From contig CAJXLN010000015.1 of assembly GCA_913056255.1 (NCBI GenBank), positions 1-40,471 on the forward strand: 40,471 nucleotides of DNA. The letters run 5' to 3'. Of the stretch, positions 8,119 through 17,110 are shown piece after piece. The position numbers and the translations under genes were made by a program. Every line of letters begins with the position of its first letter. The stretch's first letter is position 1. The notes beneath the pieces were generated by a model. That model had not been told where the DNA came from, ran no database searches, and saw only the letters and a program-made list of their open reading frames with translations. This DNA is from an uncultured Thermotogae bacterium. GTDB lineage: Bacteria; Thermotogota; Thermotogae; Mesoaciditogales; Mesoaciditogaceae.

Positions 8119-9578
8119 ATTCTCCCCATCTCCTTGAGAATTTCAAAGGCCACATCTTTGTCGTTGAATGGAATCTCATATCCATCGAATATCTGAGTTT
8201 TTTCGTGGCCTTTCCCGGCTATTACCACACGATCGCCCTTTCGCCATTCCCTAAAAGCTTCTTTGATTGCCTCTCTTCGATCGGGAATTACACGAAGTTT
8301 AGATCTTTTGGAAATTCCTGATGCAACCTCGTTGATTATGATCGTTGGATTTTCGCTTTTGGGATTATCATTCGTCAAAAAAATCACATCTGCGTACTGC
8401 TGGGCCACTTTTCCCATTAGGGGGCGTTTTCCACGATCGGCTTCTCCACCCGCTCCAAAAACCACTATAACACGTCCTCTGGAAAGATTTTTTACCGTTT
8501 TGAGAACCGCTTCAAGTGCCGCTGAAGTGTGCGCAAAATCCACGTAAAAATCGTATTCTTTCCCATAATACCTTTCCAAACGACCTTCAACACCTTTGAA
8601 TTCCCTGACAGCTCTTTTTATGATATCAATATCGATTCCAAATGAGTGTGCAGCGAGTATGGAAGCCGCCATGTTTTCGGCCATGAAACCGCCTATCGTC
8701 GGACTGAAAAAATCGTGGAGGGTTCCTTCGAGCTTCAAAGTAAAAGTTATTCCACCATCGTTTTCCTTAATGACTTTTAAAATCACATCGCCCCGTCGAC
8801 CGTACGTTACAACTTTAAATCCACGTTTTTTTGCGAGAAAGGCATACCTGTTTGCCCACTTTCCAGCGTTCAGATTGACAAAAACTATGCCATTTGGCTT
8901 TACAAGATCTAAAAGATGCGCTTTCGCGCTGAAATAATTTTGAAAATTCATATGGGTATCGAAATGATCACGCGATAAATTCAAAAAGGCCGCTCGATCA
9001 AAATAGTACCCATCGAGACGCTTCATATCTAATCCCTGAGAAGAAGCTTCTATTGCCACGAATTCGGCTCCCTCTTTCAACGCCTTGTTTAAAAATTTGG
9101 CAGTGTACAGAGAAGATTGAGTTGTGTGCTCTGATGCCACAGAGTGAAGTGGAGTTGAGTTCAAAACCGTTGAAGTGAGCGCACACTTTTTGCCAGCAAG
9201 TGACATGATCTCCTTGAAAACTGTAACTGCTGTCGTTTTCCCCTTCGTACCTGTTACAGAAAAACTTTTGATCCTTTCATACACTCTTCCGTAAAATTCG
9301 TAAGAAACAAGTGCAAGTGCAAGACGACTGTCTTTGACCACAACAAAGGGTTTATCAGTATCAATGATTTTCTGACAGATAAAGGCCGCAGCCGGAGTTG
9401 TCGATGCAACGACGTGCGAGTCAAAACGCGTTCCTTCTATGCAAACGAATAGAAGAGAATCGGTAGAAGTTCTTGAATCATCGCAAATTCCTTCTAATTT
9501 CGGATTGTAAGGCAAAAAACGGTCCGTTACCAGACCGTTTTTCGTCAAAAGATCAACCACATTTATAAAATCCATCAT
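8115..9578 (-). CDS. murE: UDP-MurNAc-dipeptide amino-acid ligase MurE
   Basis: Adds the third (diamino) residue of the peptidoglycan stem peptide. 487 residues with [36 protein letters not shown] (ATP loop), a [12 protein letters not shown] segment, [46 protein letters not shown] and AGKGHEKTQ. The residue-3 recognition motif reads DNPKSENP where meso-diaminopimelate enzymes commonly have DNPRxExP, so the added amino acid (DAP or lysine) cannot be called. ATG start overlaps the eno stop by 4 bases; no good ribosome site of its own, so it probably depends on coupling to eno. Confidence 0.94.
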   Translation of the reverse strand: MMDFINVVDLLTKNGLVTDRFLPYNPKLEGICDDSRTSTDSLLFVCIEGTRFDSHVVASTTPAAAFICQKIIDTDKPFVVVKDSRLALALVSYEFYGRVYERIKSFSVTGTKGKTTAVTVFKEIMSLAGKKCALTSTVLNSTPLHSVASEHTTQSSLYTAKFLNKALKEGAEFVAIEASSQGLDMKRLDGYYFDRAAFLNLSRDHFDTHMNFQNYFSAKAHLLDLVKPNGIVFVNLNAGKWANRYAFLAKKRGFKVVTYGRRGDVILKVIKENDGGITFTLKLEGTLHDFFSPTIGGFMAENMAASILAAHSFGIDIDIIKRAVREFKGVEGRLERYYGKEYDFYVDFAHTSAALEAVLKTVKNLSRGRVIVVFGAGGEADRGKRPLMGKVAQQYADVIFLTNDNPKSENPTIIINEVASGISKRSKLRVIPDRREAIKEAFREWRKGDRVVIAGKGHEKTQIFDGYEIPFNDKDVAFEILKEMGRI

Positions 9579-10858
9579 CTTATTGAGTAAAAAGCATCTA
9601 ACCCCTTATAAATAGCCGCTTCATCGAGTTTTTCTTCGATCCTGAGTAAGCGGTTGTATTTCGCTATCCTTTCACTTCTTGAAATAGAACCTGTTTTTAT
9701 AAGTCCTGTATTCATTCCAACGGCAAGATCTGCGATGAAGGTATCTTCTGTTTCACCAGATCTATGGGATACGACACAGGTGAAACCATGTGTTTTTGCG
9801 TACTCCATAGTATCGAGAGTTTCAGTTACAGTGCCTATTTGATTGAGTTTGATGAGTATGGAATTAGAAGCCTTCAGCTCAATACCCTTTTTGAGCCTGT
9901 TTATATTCGTGACGTAGTTGTCATCTCCAATGATTTGAATTCGATTTCCCAGCTCTTTGGTGATCTTAACGAATCCATCCCAATCTTCTTCGTAGAAAGG
10001 ATCTTCAATGGAAATAATGGGGTATTTGTCAACGATCTTCTTGTAGAATTCGAGGAGCTCATCAGTGGTGATATCCTTACCGCCAAAATGGTACTTTCCA
10101 GTTTTTTCGTTGTAGAAAGTATCCGGAGCACTGTCAAGTGCCACGTATATGTCTTTTCCAGGCTTGTACCCTGCGCGTTCGATCGCTTCCACGATAACTT
10201 CGATAGCTTCCTCGTTACTGGAAAGTCTTGGAGCAAAGCCGCCTTCGTCACCGACAGATGTGGCCATACCTTTTTCTTTGAGTATCGATTTGAGCGTGTG
10301 GAAAGTCTCCGCAGCGTATCTCAAAGCCTCTTTGAAATTCGGAGCACCGGCCGGGACGATCATGAATTCCTGAATGTCAAGCCCGCTGTCCGCGTGTTTT
10401 CCACCGTTTACGACATTCATCATGGGAGTGGGTATCGTCTTCGCATTTGGGCCGCCCAAATACTCGTAAAGTTCCATGTACGCAGAACTTGCCGCAGCTC
10501 GTGCCACTGCCATGGAGACCCCAAGAATTGCGTTTGCACCAAGGTTGGATTTATTTGGCGTACCGTCCAAATCTATCATCACCTTGTCTATGTAAGCTTG
10601 ATCGAAAGCGTTCAAACCGATGATTTTTGGAGCTATGCGTTCGTTAACGTTGGAAACTGCCTTTTCAACACCTTTACCACCGTACCTTTTTCCGCCATCT
10701 CTGAGTTCAAGGGCTTCATTTTTTCCAGTAGAAGCTCCTGACGGTACGATCGCGCGTTCAACAGTTCCATCTTCAAGCGCAATCTCCACTTCAACCGTGG
10801 GATTTCCTCGGGAATCCAAAACTTCTCTTGCTTTTACCCCTACTACATCAACATGCAT
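9575..10858 (-). CDS. eno: Enolase
   Basis: Converts 2-phosphoglycerate to phosphoenolpyruvate in glycolysis. 427 residues, the usual length. Seen: [32 protein letters not shown] (flexible loop), [31 protein letters not shown] (catalytic Glu), [11 protein letters not shown] and IGDDNYVTN (metal ligands), [13 protein letters not shown] (catalytic Lys) and [16 protein letters not shown] lies 8 bases before the ATG. It heads the peptidoglycan-precursor operon, sharing 4 bases with murE, which links PEP production to the gene set whose pathway (MurA) consumes PEP; that link is inference. Confidence 0.97.
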   Translation of the reverse strand: MHVDVVGVKAREVLDSRGNPTVEVEIALEDGTVERAIVPSGASTGKNEALELRDGGKRYGGKGVEKAVSNVNERIAPKIIGLNAFDQAYIDKVMIDLDGTPNKSNLGANAILGVSMAVARAAASSAYMELYEYLGGPNAKTIPTPMMNVVNGGKHADSGLDIQEFMIVPAGAPNFKEALRYAAETFHTLKSILKEKGMATSVGDEGGFAPRLSSNEEAIEVIVEAIERAGYKPGKDIYVALDSAPDTFYNEKTGKYHFGGKDITTDELLEFYKKIVDKYPIISIEDPFYEEDWDGFVKITKELGNRIQIIGDDNYVTNINRLKKGIELKASNSILIKLNQIGTVTETLDTMEYAKTHGFTCVVSHRSGETEDTFIADLAVGMNTGLIKTGSISRSERIAKYNRLLRIEEKLDEAAIYKGLDAFYSIR

Positions 10859-10904
10859 AAATTTTTCCTCCTTTTTTATTCAAAATGTCGTGAATTTCAA
10901 GAAA

Positions 10905-10910
10905 ATTATA
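10905..10910 (-). promoter_or_regulatory. Extended -10 promoter for eno-mur operon
   Basis: On the minus strand TATAAT is preceded by TGG (TGn extended -10), about 40 bases before the eno start and just past the amylase stop. No clear -35 is visible. Confidence 0.6.
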
Positions 10911-10918
10911 CCACATAC

Positions 10919-12400
10919 CTAATCGTTGATATCTTTGTACATTTTGTAAGTTGAAAATCTTGGCTTGAATTTGAAGATCGCAGCGGATCTTGGGGGCATT
11001 TCAATTTCGATTCTCGAGATTCTGGCCACAGCTTCACCTCTACCGATAATCGGCTCAAGTTCAACGTTGTGCATGAAGTAAGAGTAAGCGATCGGCACAT
11101 CTTCATGCACATTTTCATCGGACAGGTTCGCAAAGAAAAACAGAGTGTTCTCAGGTTTTTCATTGTATCTTCCAAATCCCACTATCGGAGATGATGGATC
11201 GAATGTGATCTTCAGATATCTCCCACCTTTCAAAGCTGGCTCAACGCTCTTCACATTCATCACTTCGATAACGAATTCCCTGAATTTCCAATCCCATTGA
11301 TGGCCATCCCATATCATCGCTCTTCTGTTGTCAGGATCGGGACCACCATTCATTCCATTCTCTTCTCCGTAGTAGATCAACGGATTGCCAGGATACGCAA
11401 TTTGAAAAGTCAGTGCCATGCGCTTGAGCTGATCATTTCCATTAAGAGTCCAGTTGAGACGTGGACTGTCATGTGAAGAAAGCATGTTCCATGATTTTGA
11501 AAGCGCGTCTACACCGATTTCTTCAACCATTCGATCCAGTTCTCTTTTCACAATGTAAGGTTTGAATTTTCCCATCAAACCATTCAGAACAAGGTTTGCG
11601 AAATAGTAATTCATCACACCATCGAGCTTTGTTGCTTTTAACCACTCCAAAGGGTATGAACCCACCTCTCCAACAACGTAAGAATCCAAGTTCACACTGT
11701 GCACACTGTTAGCTATTAACGAATTGATTTCTTTACCAAGGTCGTGAGCACAATCGAGCCGCCAACCGTCTGCACCCATTTTTATGTAACGCTTAACAAC
11801 TGAATTTTCATCTTCAAAAAGAATTTTACGCAACTTTTCATTCTTCAAATTAAGCTCGGGTAAGAGTTTGACATCGTACCATGAACGATACTGGTTGGGC
11901 CATTTTTTAAAATCGAAGAATTCCACAAATGGAGATTTTGGATCGTTAAAAGCCCCTCCCTTTCCATAACGTCTGGATCTGTTAAACCAAATTCCATCAG
12001 CCCCAACATGGTTGAATACTCCGTCTAACACGATCTTCATACCCCGTGCATGAGATTCATCGAAGAGACGTTTGAGAGATTTTTCATCACCAAATTGCGG
12101 ATCGATTTTAAAAGCGTGAGTATCGTATTTGTGATTGGTAGACGCAAGAAAGATCGGTGTGAGGTAAAGCACATTCGCTCCCAATTCCTTAATATAATCG
12201 AGTTTATCCGTAATTCCATCTATATCTCCACCAAAAAATTCCATACCATGGGATTCACGGCTTGGAGTCTCTTCCCAATTTCTGATCTTTCCTCCATCAC
12301 GTAAATAAAGGCCTGAATCCAACTTTTCGTTGAATTTTGGCCCTTTGTTGAATCTGTCAATGAATATTTGATACACTATCTGAGATTTTTTCCAGTCCAT
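10919..12400 (-). CDS. GH13 alpha-glucan hydrolase, cyclomaltodextrinase/neopullulanase-like
   Basis: Hydrolyses alpha-1,4 (perhaps alpha-1,6) links in maltodextrins or cyclodextrins. No signal peptide, so cytoplasmic. The GH13 regions are complete: DGVFNH (126-131), GWRLDCAH with nucleophile Asp216, GEVG with acid/base Glu245, and SSHD with His310-Asp311. The protein starts directly at the catalytic barrel (SQIVYQIFIDRFNKG) and lacks the N-terminal starch-binding domain of many neopullulanases, as in the short thermotogal enzymes. The C-terminal beta domain is present. It begins 2 bases after the activase gene; the reason for that pairing is unclear. Exact specificity cannot be read from sequence. 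Confidence 0.88.
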   Translation of the reverse strand: MDWKKSQIVYQIFIDRFNKGPKFNEKLDSGLYLRDGGKIRNWEETPSRESHGMEFFGGDIDGITDKLDYIKELGANVLYLTPIFLASTNHKYDTHAFKIDPQFGDEKSLKRLFDESHARGMKIVLDGVFNHVGADGIWFNRSRRYGKGGAFNDPKSPFVEFFDFKKWPNQYRSWYDVKLLPELNLKNEKLRKILFEDENSVVKRYIKMGADGWRLDCAHDLGKEINSLIANSVHSVNLDSYVVGEVGSYPLEWLKATKLDGVMNYYFANLVLNGLMGKFKPYIVKRELDRMVEEIGVDALSKSWNMLSSHDSPRLNWTLNGNDQLKRMALTFQIAYPGNPLIYYGEENGMNGGPDPDNRRAMIWDGHQWDWKFREFVIEVMNVKSVEPALKGGRYLKITFDPSSPIVGFGRYNEKPENTLFFFANLSDENVHEDVPIAYSYFMHNVELEPIIGRGEAVARISRIEIEMPPRSAAIFKFKPRFSTYKMYKDIND

Positions 12401-12402
12401 AT

Positions 12403-13425
12403 TTATTTCGTATTGCTTTTCGCTTGAGTAGCATGGGAGCTGACTTTCGATGTGATTTTATTCGACCATCTACCACATCGATCGCCCCAGTATGCAAGGG
12501 TTTCACCGTTTTCTATTACTTCGTAGATTTCGCAATTGTTAGCACATCCGTCGCAGTAGAAAACTCTTGTGTCGTGCTTTACCTCTGTAATCTTGAACCC
12601 TTTGAAATTCGTGGTTTTTCCAGTTATCTCGATCTCGCGCTTTGCAAGCATCGCAACGCCCCAGGCGCCCATGATCTTGTTGTTCTTCGGCACTATCACT
12701 TCGTGCCCAACTGTACGCTCAAACGCTTTGACAATTCCTATGTTTTCAGAGACACCGCCTTGAAAAACAAATGTTGGAAGGAGTTCTTTTCCACGCGCCA
12801 GGTTGTTCAGATAATTCCTTACAAGACTCTCTGACAACCCCGCTATTATGTCTTCTGACGTTGCTCCCATTTGCTGTTTGTGTATCATATCCGATTCGGC
12901 AAAAACTGTACAGCGCCCAGCTATTCTGACTGGGTTTTTGGCTCTTAAAGAGTAATCTCCAAATTCTTCTATTGGAATTCCGATTCTCTCAGCTTGATGA
13001 TCCAAAAAAGATCCTGTTCCAGCGGCACAAACGGTGTTCATGGCAAAATCCACAATCGCACCATTTCGTATGAATATGATCTTAGAATCCTGACCACCTA
13101 TTTCGAAGATCGTGGAAACATCTGGAACTTCGCGTGTGGCTGCGTAGGCGTGTGCGGATATTTCATTTTTTACCATATCAGCACCAACCACAACGCCTGC
13201 CAATTGCCTCCCACTTCCCGTCGTTCCAACGGCTATGATTTCAATCTCACCGTAATTTTTTTTCAACGTTTCGTAAGCTTCCACCATGCCATGCTTGATC
13301 GTGATGATCGGATTTCCCTTTGTTCGAATGTAAAGCCCTTCCAACACTTCGTCGTTTTCGTCTATGAAAACCAACTTTGTAGTCACAGAGCCAACATCTA
13401 TGCCAAGCGCCATTTTTTTAGCCAA
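12403..13425 (-). CDS. 2-hydroxyacyl-CoA dehydratase activase-like ATPase (HgdC/BadF-type)
   Basis: ASKHA-fold ATPase that in characterised relatives injects an electron into a 2-hydroxyacyl-CoA dehydratase or benzoyl-CoA reductase at the cost of ATP. Seen: LGIDVGSVTTKLV (phosphate-1), FEIGGQDSKI (phosphate-2), FQGGVSENIG (adenosine), and the two cysteines that bridge a [4Fe-4S] cluster across the HgdC dimer, in NTVCAAGTGSF and AGRCTVFAESD. A C-terminal extension carries DGCANNCE and GDRCGRW, possibly another metal site. Two starts compete: ATG at 13440 overlapping the upstream stop (TAATG), and TTG at 13425 placed 6-8 bases after GGAGGTG; I prefer the latter. Partner genes lie immediately upstream. 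Confidence 0.87.
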   Translation of the reverse strand: MAKKMALGIDVGSVTTKLVFIDENDEVLEGLYIRTKGNPIITIKHGMVEAYETLKKNYGEIEIIAVGTTGSGRQLAGVVVGADMVKNEISAHAYAATREVPDVSTIFEIGGQDSKIIFIRNGAIVDFAMNTVCAAGTGSFLDHQAERIGIPIEEFGDYSLRAKNPVRIAGRCTVFAESDMIHKQQMGATSEDIIAGLSESLVRNYLNNLARGKELLPTFVFQGGVSENIGIVKAFERTVGHEVIVPKNNKIMGAWGVAMLAKREIEITGKTTNFKGFKITEVKHDTRVFYCDGCANNCEIYEVIENGETLAYWGDRCGRWSNKITSKVSSHATQAKSNTK

Positions 13426-13439
13426 TTCAAACACCTCCA

Positions 13440-14603
13440 TTAATGAGAAACAACAGCCGTACTCTTTTTCTCACGAGTTCCAGATTTTGACAATTTCCTT
13501 TCCTTTATCATATCGACGAACGCTTCGAGCCTTGTGATAAAACCCGCTTCTCCCGTTTGCTCATCGAACGAGAGACTTAAAACGGGTATATCGTAATCTT
13601 TACTGACTTTGGAAAGAATCTGTTTTGCAGCAGTTTCAGGAAGACAGCCAAATGGTTGAACTTGTATCACTCCATCAAATCCTTTTTGTTTGTAAAGGAT
13701 GGTGTTCATGACGCTCTCCTGACCGTCGCCACCTATGAAGAAATCGAGATATCCCTTGTTCACTTCTGACATGTGATTAAGATGTTTCTTCGCCCTTATG
13801 ATCCTGTCCAAAGTCCAGTTGGTAACCCACAAGGATCTGTCCACATCCACACCCATGTAAGCGAGTTTTTTCTCTATTTCAAGATTGTTGCTGTAATCCA
13901 TAAGCATGTAGGCCTCTCCAACCAGCCCTATTTTGGGAAGATCTAAATCTTCCACGTGTTCCACCGAATCCATTCTTTCTAATTCTTCAGCAAGAATTTT
14001 TTTCACGGCTCTCACCTTATTCGGTGCATGGTGAATTCGTTCAAATGCCCTTTTAAAGGCCTTTTCTGTAGAACCGGTTATTTTTTCCCTGGGAATGAGA
14101 TGATAGAGCTTTCTTTCCAACTCTTCTATTGCGTAAACTTTCCATCCGGCTATTACAAAGGCTCTTATTCCAGTCCACGGTGCATGCCACCCAACGAGTT
14201 TGATCAGCTTTTTGAAAAATCTTGGTATTCCCTTGTACCATGGAGGATAAATACCTTCGACGTTCACAATTTCAAAGTTGTTTAATCCCCTATCTTTCAA
14301 TATCTTCGAATAAAGAGGACTGTAGTAGCCAAAACGACAAGGGCCATAACTCTCTAAAGACACGATCTTGAAGTATTTGTCAGGATTCTCTTCTAAAACT
14401 TTCATAAACTGTCCAAGCAATATCTTGAATGGAAAGCACATACCTTCTGGAGAATTCGAGACGCCTCTTTTCAACGTTTGAGAATTGCTTGGATCTGGAG
14501 TTATCACATCGTATCCAAGTATTTGAAAAAAACTCTCAAACGCGGCGTAAGAGTATCCCATTCTCGGGAATATGTAAGTAGCCTTACGACGCAACAAGAC
14601 CAT
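13440..14603 (-). CDS. COG3581-type 2-hydroxyacyl-CoA dehydratase-like protein
   Basis: A 387-residue cytoplasmic protein related to the D-component of 2-hydroxyglutaryl-CoA dehydratase, of a class often found fused to or beside HgdC-like activases. Candidate cluster ligands: GMCFPFKILLGQ, SYGPCRFGYYS and VQPFGCLPE, spread as in cluster-binding dehydratase subunits. The ending SFDEQTGEAGFITRLEAFVDMI closely resembles the C terminus of the upstream gene (VVDEQTGDAGLVTRIEAFIDLI), showing that the two are paralogous halves. The substrate is unknown. The start at ATG 14603 has AAGGGAG touching it, so TTG at 14597 or 14594 is also possible. 20-base overlap with the upstream gene. Confidence 0.8.
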   Translation of the reverse strand: MVLLRRKATYIFPRMGYSYAAFESFFQILGYDVITPDPSNSQTLKRGVSNSPEGMCFPFKILLGQFMKVLEENPDKYFKIVSLESYGPCRFGYYSPLYSKILKDRGLNNFEIVNVEGIYPPWYKGIPRFFKKLIKLVGWHAPWTGIRAFVIAGWKVYAIEELERKLYHLIPREKITGSTEKAFKRAFERIHHAPNKVRAVKKILAEELERMDSVEHVEDLDLPKIGLVGEAYMLMDYSNNLEIEKKLAYMGVDVDRSLWVTNWTLDRIIRAKKHLNHMSEVNKGYLDFFIGGDGQESVMNTILYKQKGFDGVIQVQPFGCLPETAAKQILSKVSKDYDIPVLSLSFDEQTGEAGFITRLEAFVDMIKERKLSKSGTREKKSTAVVSH

Positions 14604-15579
14604 CTCCCTTTTTCACCCGTATCAGATCTATGAATGCTTCTATTCTCGTTACAAGGCCAGCATCTCCGGTTTGCTCGTCTACAACTATGTGCATTAAAGG
14701 CTTACCCGTCTCCTTTGAATAGAGATCGAGAAGCTTTTCGTAGATAGCACCTATTCCACAGTTAAAAGAGGAGATCGTGATCACACCATCAATATCCGGA
14801 GAATCCATGTAATACATTCCACCTTTGGCTGCAACGTTTGCCTGATGCCAAAAGAGATCTTTTATCATGTATTTGGTATATTTTTTGTACACTTTAGGAT
14901 TCAACATATCCGTAACGACCACACGCACATCCGCTTCTTCAAGACGCTTAATCACATCGCCGTTCATGTAAGAATCGTATATATCATACGGAAAACCTGC
15001 AAGCGCCACTTTGTATTGCCTTTCTTTCACAGGTTTGTCAAGTAAATCATCAAGATTTCGAATATTCCTCACAACCTCAATGAAATTGTGTCCATTTCTC
15101 AGACAGTTCGTGGCTTTTTCTTGATATATCACTGCCTCTTTCACAGCTTTTTTCACATTTTTGACCGACGCTCCGAGTTTTCTACCAATTTCACCGAAAG
15201 CATCGAATAAAGGTTTTCTGCCCTGATTCATATACATGTTAACGCTTAAAATTCTATCCGCATCCTTGCTAAAAACACTTTTTATAAGATCGGGCATTGC
15301 GGCGAGCTTTGAACACGTGTACTTGTATTTATCTTCACTCACCACACGAGGCACAAAGACATAATCCACATCTTTCTTGTCCAACAAGTACTTCACATGC
15401 CCATGATAAACCTTAACGGATATGCATATATCGTCTACTGCATTCGATACGCCAAGGTTCAATATGGTCTTGTTTGTGGGTACGGATAAAACCATATCGT
15501 GCCCGAGCGATTCAAAAAAACCGTACCACATTGGGTAGTAAACGTAAAAGTACAATCCTCTCGGTATCCCTATTTTCAC
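14584..15579 (-). CDS. DUF2229/COG3580-type dehydratase-like protein
   Basis: The protein opens KIGIPRGLYFYVYYPMWYGFFESLG, the family's characteristic N terminus. Cysteines occur in VDDICISVKVYHGH, KYTCSKLAAMP, ATNCLRNGHN and SFNCGIGA and may bind an iron-sulfur cluster; the C-terminal DEQTGDAGLVTRIEAF matches the downstream paralogue. I choose GTG at 15579 because GGAGG is 5 bases before it and the protein then starts at the conserved KIGIPR; the frame can be extended to a TTG at 15591, but that would include the ribosome site. First gene of the trio. Its role is not established; homology suggests radical or low-potential electron chemistry. Confidence 0.8.
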   Translation of the reverse strand: MKIGIPRGLYFYVYYPMWYGFFESLGHDMVLSVPTNKTILNLGVSNAVDDICISVKVYHGHVKYLLDKKDVDYVFVPRVVSEDKYKYTCSKLAAMPDLIKSVFSKDADRILSVNMYMNQGRKPLFDAFGEIGRKLGASVKNVKKAVKEAVIYQEKATNCLRNGHNFIEVVRNIRNLDDLLDKPVKERQYKVALAGFPYDIYDSYMNGDVIKRLEEADVRVVVTDMLNPKVYKKYTKYMIKDLFWHQANVAAKGGMYYMDSPDIDGVITISSFNCGIGAIYEKLLDLYSKETGKPLMHIVVDEQTGDAGLVTRIEAFIDLIRVKKGDGLVAS

Positions 15580-15611
15580 ATTTTCCTCCAAATGTCAACT
15601 AATTTCCTTTT

Positions 15612-15641
15612 ATTTTACCACACTTGAAGATCAAGAAACAA
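15612..15641 (-). promoter_or_regulatory. Promoter for the dehydratase-like trio
   Basis: Minus strand: TTGTTT (15636-15641), 18-base spacer, TAAAAT (15612-15617) preceded by TGG, an extended -10. It lies just beyond the hairpin that ends the protease operon. Confidence 0.5.
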
Positions 15642-15664
15642 AAGGCGCTCATAGAGCGCCTTTT
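15640..15664 (-). terminator. Terminator of the lipoprotein-protease operon
   Basis: AAAAGGCGCTC and GAGCGCCTTTT form 11 perfect pairs around a 3-base loop, about 50 bases after the protease stop. On the minus strand the stem is followed by TTTTGTTTCTTG. Symmetry would allow function on both strands. Confidence 0.8.
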
Positions 15665-15716
15665 GAAGAATATTCAAATCTTTTAAAGTAGCGGGCTTTC
15701 AGTTAATTGTTACAAC

Positions 15717-17096
15717 TCAATGTCCTGCCGCTGCAGCCTCGTTCCACAGGTACATGAACTCGGCAACATCATTGCCATCTATTCTGTTGTCCTTTGGTAT
15801 TCCAATGTCGTACTTCGCTATGATGGAAGACGATGGATTCGTTTCATTCAAAGCATCAATCAACATGTTGTAATCTTCCATGTTAACGCTATCGTCATTG
15901 TTGAAATCTGCGGCTTTCCAATCGAGATTTTTGGGTGAGAATATCGGAGAGTAGAACCACTCTCCAAATGCCGCGAATTTCCATCCAGGAACTTTTCCAC
16001 TGTCATATTCCGCTTCAGTAACAGCAGGCTGCATCCAGTAGCCATTCATTCCCCAGGTTGTACCCCATGAGTTTCTTACAATCCAAACTGTTGGGTAGGT
16101 GACACCGTTGGAAGCCGTAAGGTTGTCCTTCCATCCAACGATTTGAACCGCATGTCCTCCAACGTAAGTTGGAGTGGCTGGCGCAACGAAAATACCACTG
16201 CTGTATGAGAAAAATGACGCTGGCACCATGTAAGCCACACTGACAGAACCGTACTTCATTATCATGGTCTTTATCGCGTTTATGTAACTGTTATAGTCAA
16301 CGTTGAAATAGTACGACTCTTCTGGAGCTCCAAGAAGTAGCATGGTTCCTGTAGTATGAACGAGATCTTTTTGCCAATCAGGATTTTGCGGATTCCAGGA
16401 AATCCACGGAGTATTCTCATAAGCTTGATAAGGAAAATCAACTGCCGGTGGAGTTCCATACCTAATCGAATTGTACATCGAAAAGTACTGGCTACCACCA
16501 CCATCGTAGTTAGAATCTTGAACCGACCACCAATTATTGGATGATAGAAGATCCCAGTCCACATCGTGATAGGAGACGAATTGTGTGGAGAGTATCGGAG
16601 TTGCGCCAAGGAAAGGGTAATCTCCCACAACGCCTTGGACCATCATGGCACTTTCTAGCGTCTCGACTGTTGAAAATGCCCAACATGTACCGTGCCAACC
16701 TTGATCCTTTATGGGTGTAACATAAGATACACCGTTTACGTCTCTGAGATCGTAGTTCGATGGAATGGAACTTTCATCCATTGTAAGTGGGTTGAAAAGT
16801 GTGTAAGAACTCATTATCATATTGTCAGTAGTCGTGAGATGTCTCGTTATCATATCCATCATTATCTGTTTTGGAAGTGGCTTCCAACCGTTCAAAATGG
16901 AGAGTTCTTGAATGGTCTTTCCTTCGAATTTCGGATTCAACTTTGCAACCCATGGCAATCCATGAGACGCGTTGTACGTGTTTATTTGATTAATGGTTTC
17001 CTGATTGATAACACTCTGAGCCGTTATTCCATTTGCCATAGAAAAAACAGTGAATATCATCAGTATGGATATCAGTAAAAATACGGTCTTTTTCAT
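15717..17096 (-). CDS. Secreted papain-family (C1A) cysteine protease with C-terminal dockerin-like module
   Basis: Numbered from the ATG at 17096 (459 residues). A signal peptide (MKKTVFLLISILMIFTVFSMANG) and propeptide-like segment precede a C1 peptidase domain: oxyanion Gln and nucleophile Cys138 in KDQGWHGTCWAF, His315 in VGGHAVQIVGW, Asn342 in IVRNSWGTTWG. Residues about 396-454 form two dockerin-like repeats: DFNNDDSVNMEDYNML fits the D-x-N-x-D-x3-N-x2-D calcium loop with helix; the second, DIGIPKDNRIDGNDVAEFMYLW, has a loop two residues longer than standard. I prefer the ATG because GAGGTGA is 5 bases before it; a GTG at 17114 also exists. It follows the cohesin-like lipoprotein gene by 14 bases, so the two products may bind each other. 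Confidence 0.85.
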   Translation of the reverse strand: MKKTVFLLISILMIFTVFSMANGITAQSVINQETINQINTYNASHGLPWVAKLNPKFEGKTIQELSILNGWKPLPKQIMMDMITRHLTTTDNMIMSSYTLFNPLTMDESSIPSNYDLRDVNGVSYVTPIKDQGWHGTCWAFSTVETLESAMMVQGVVGDYPFLGATPILSTQFVSYHDVDWDLLSSNNWWSVQDSNYDGGGSQYFSMYNSIRYGTPPAVDFPYQAYENTPWISWNPQNPDWQKDLVHTTGTMLLLGAPEESYYFNVDYNSYINAIKTMIMKYGSVSVAYMVPASFFSYSSGIFVAPATPTYVGGHAVQIVGWKDNLTASNGVTYPTVWIVRNSWGTTWGMNGYWMQPAVTEAEYDSGKVPGWKFAAFGEWFYSPIFSPKNLDWKAADFNNDDSVNMEDYNMLIDALNETNPSSSIIAKYDIGIPKDNRIDGNDVAEFMYLWNEAAAAGH

Positions 17097-17110
17097 CTCA
17101 ATCACCTCGT

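Noticed and set aside
9764-10741. Long 325-codon plus-strand ORF opposite eno
   Set aside because: It is an antisense shadow of a highly conserved gene, with no ribosome site and no recognisable domain.
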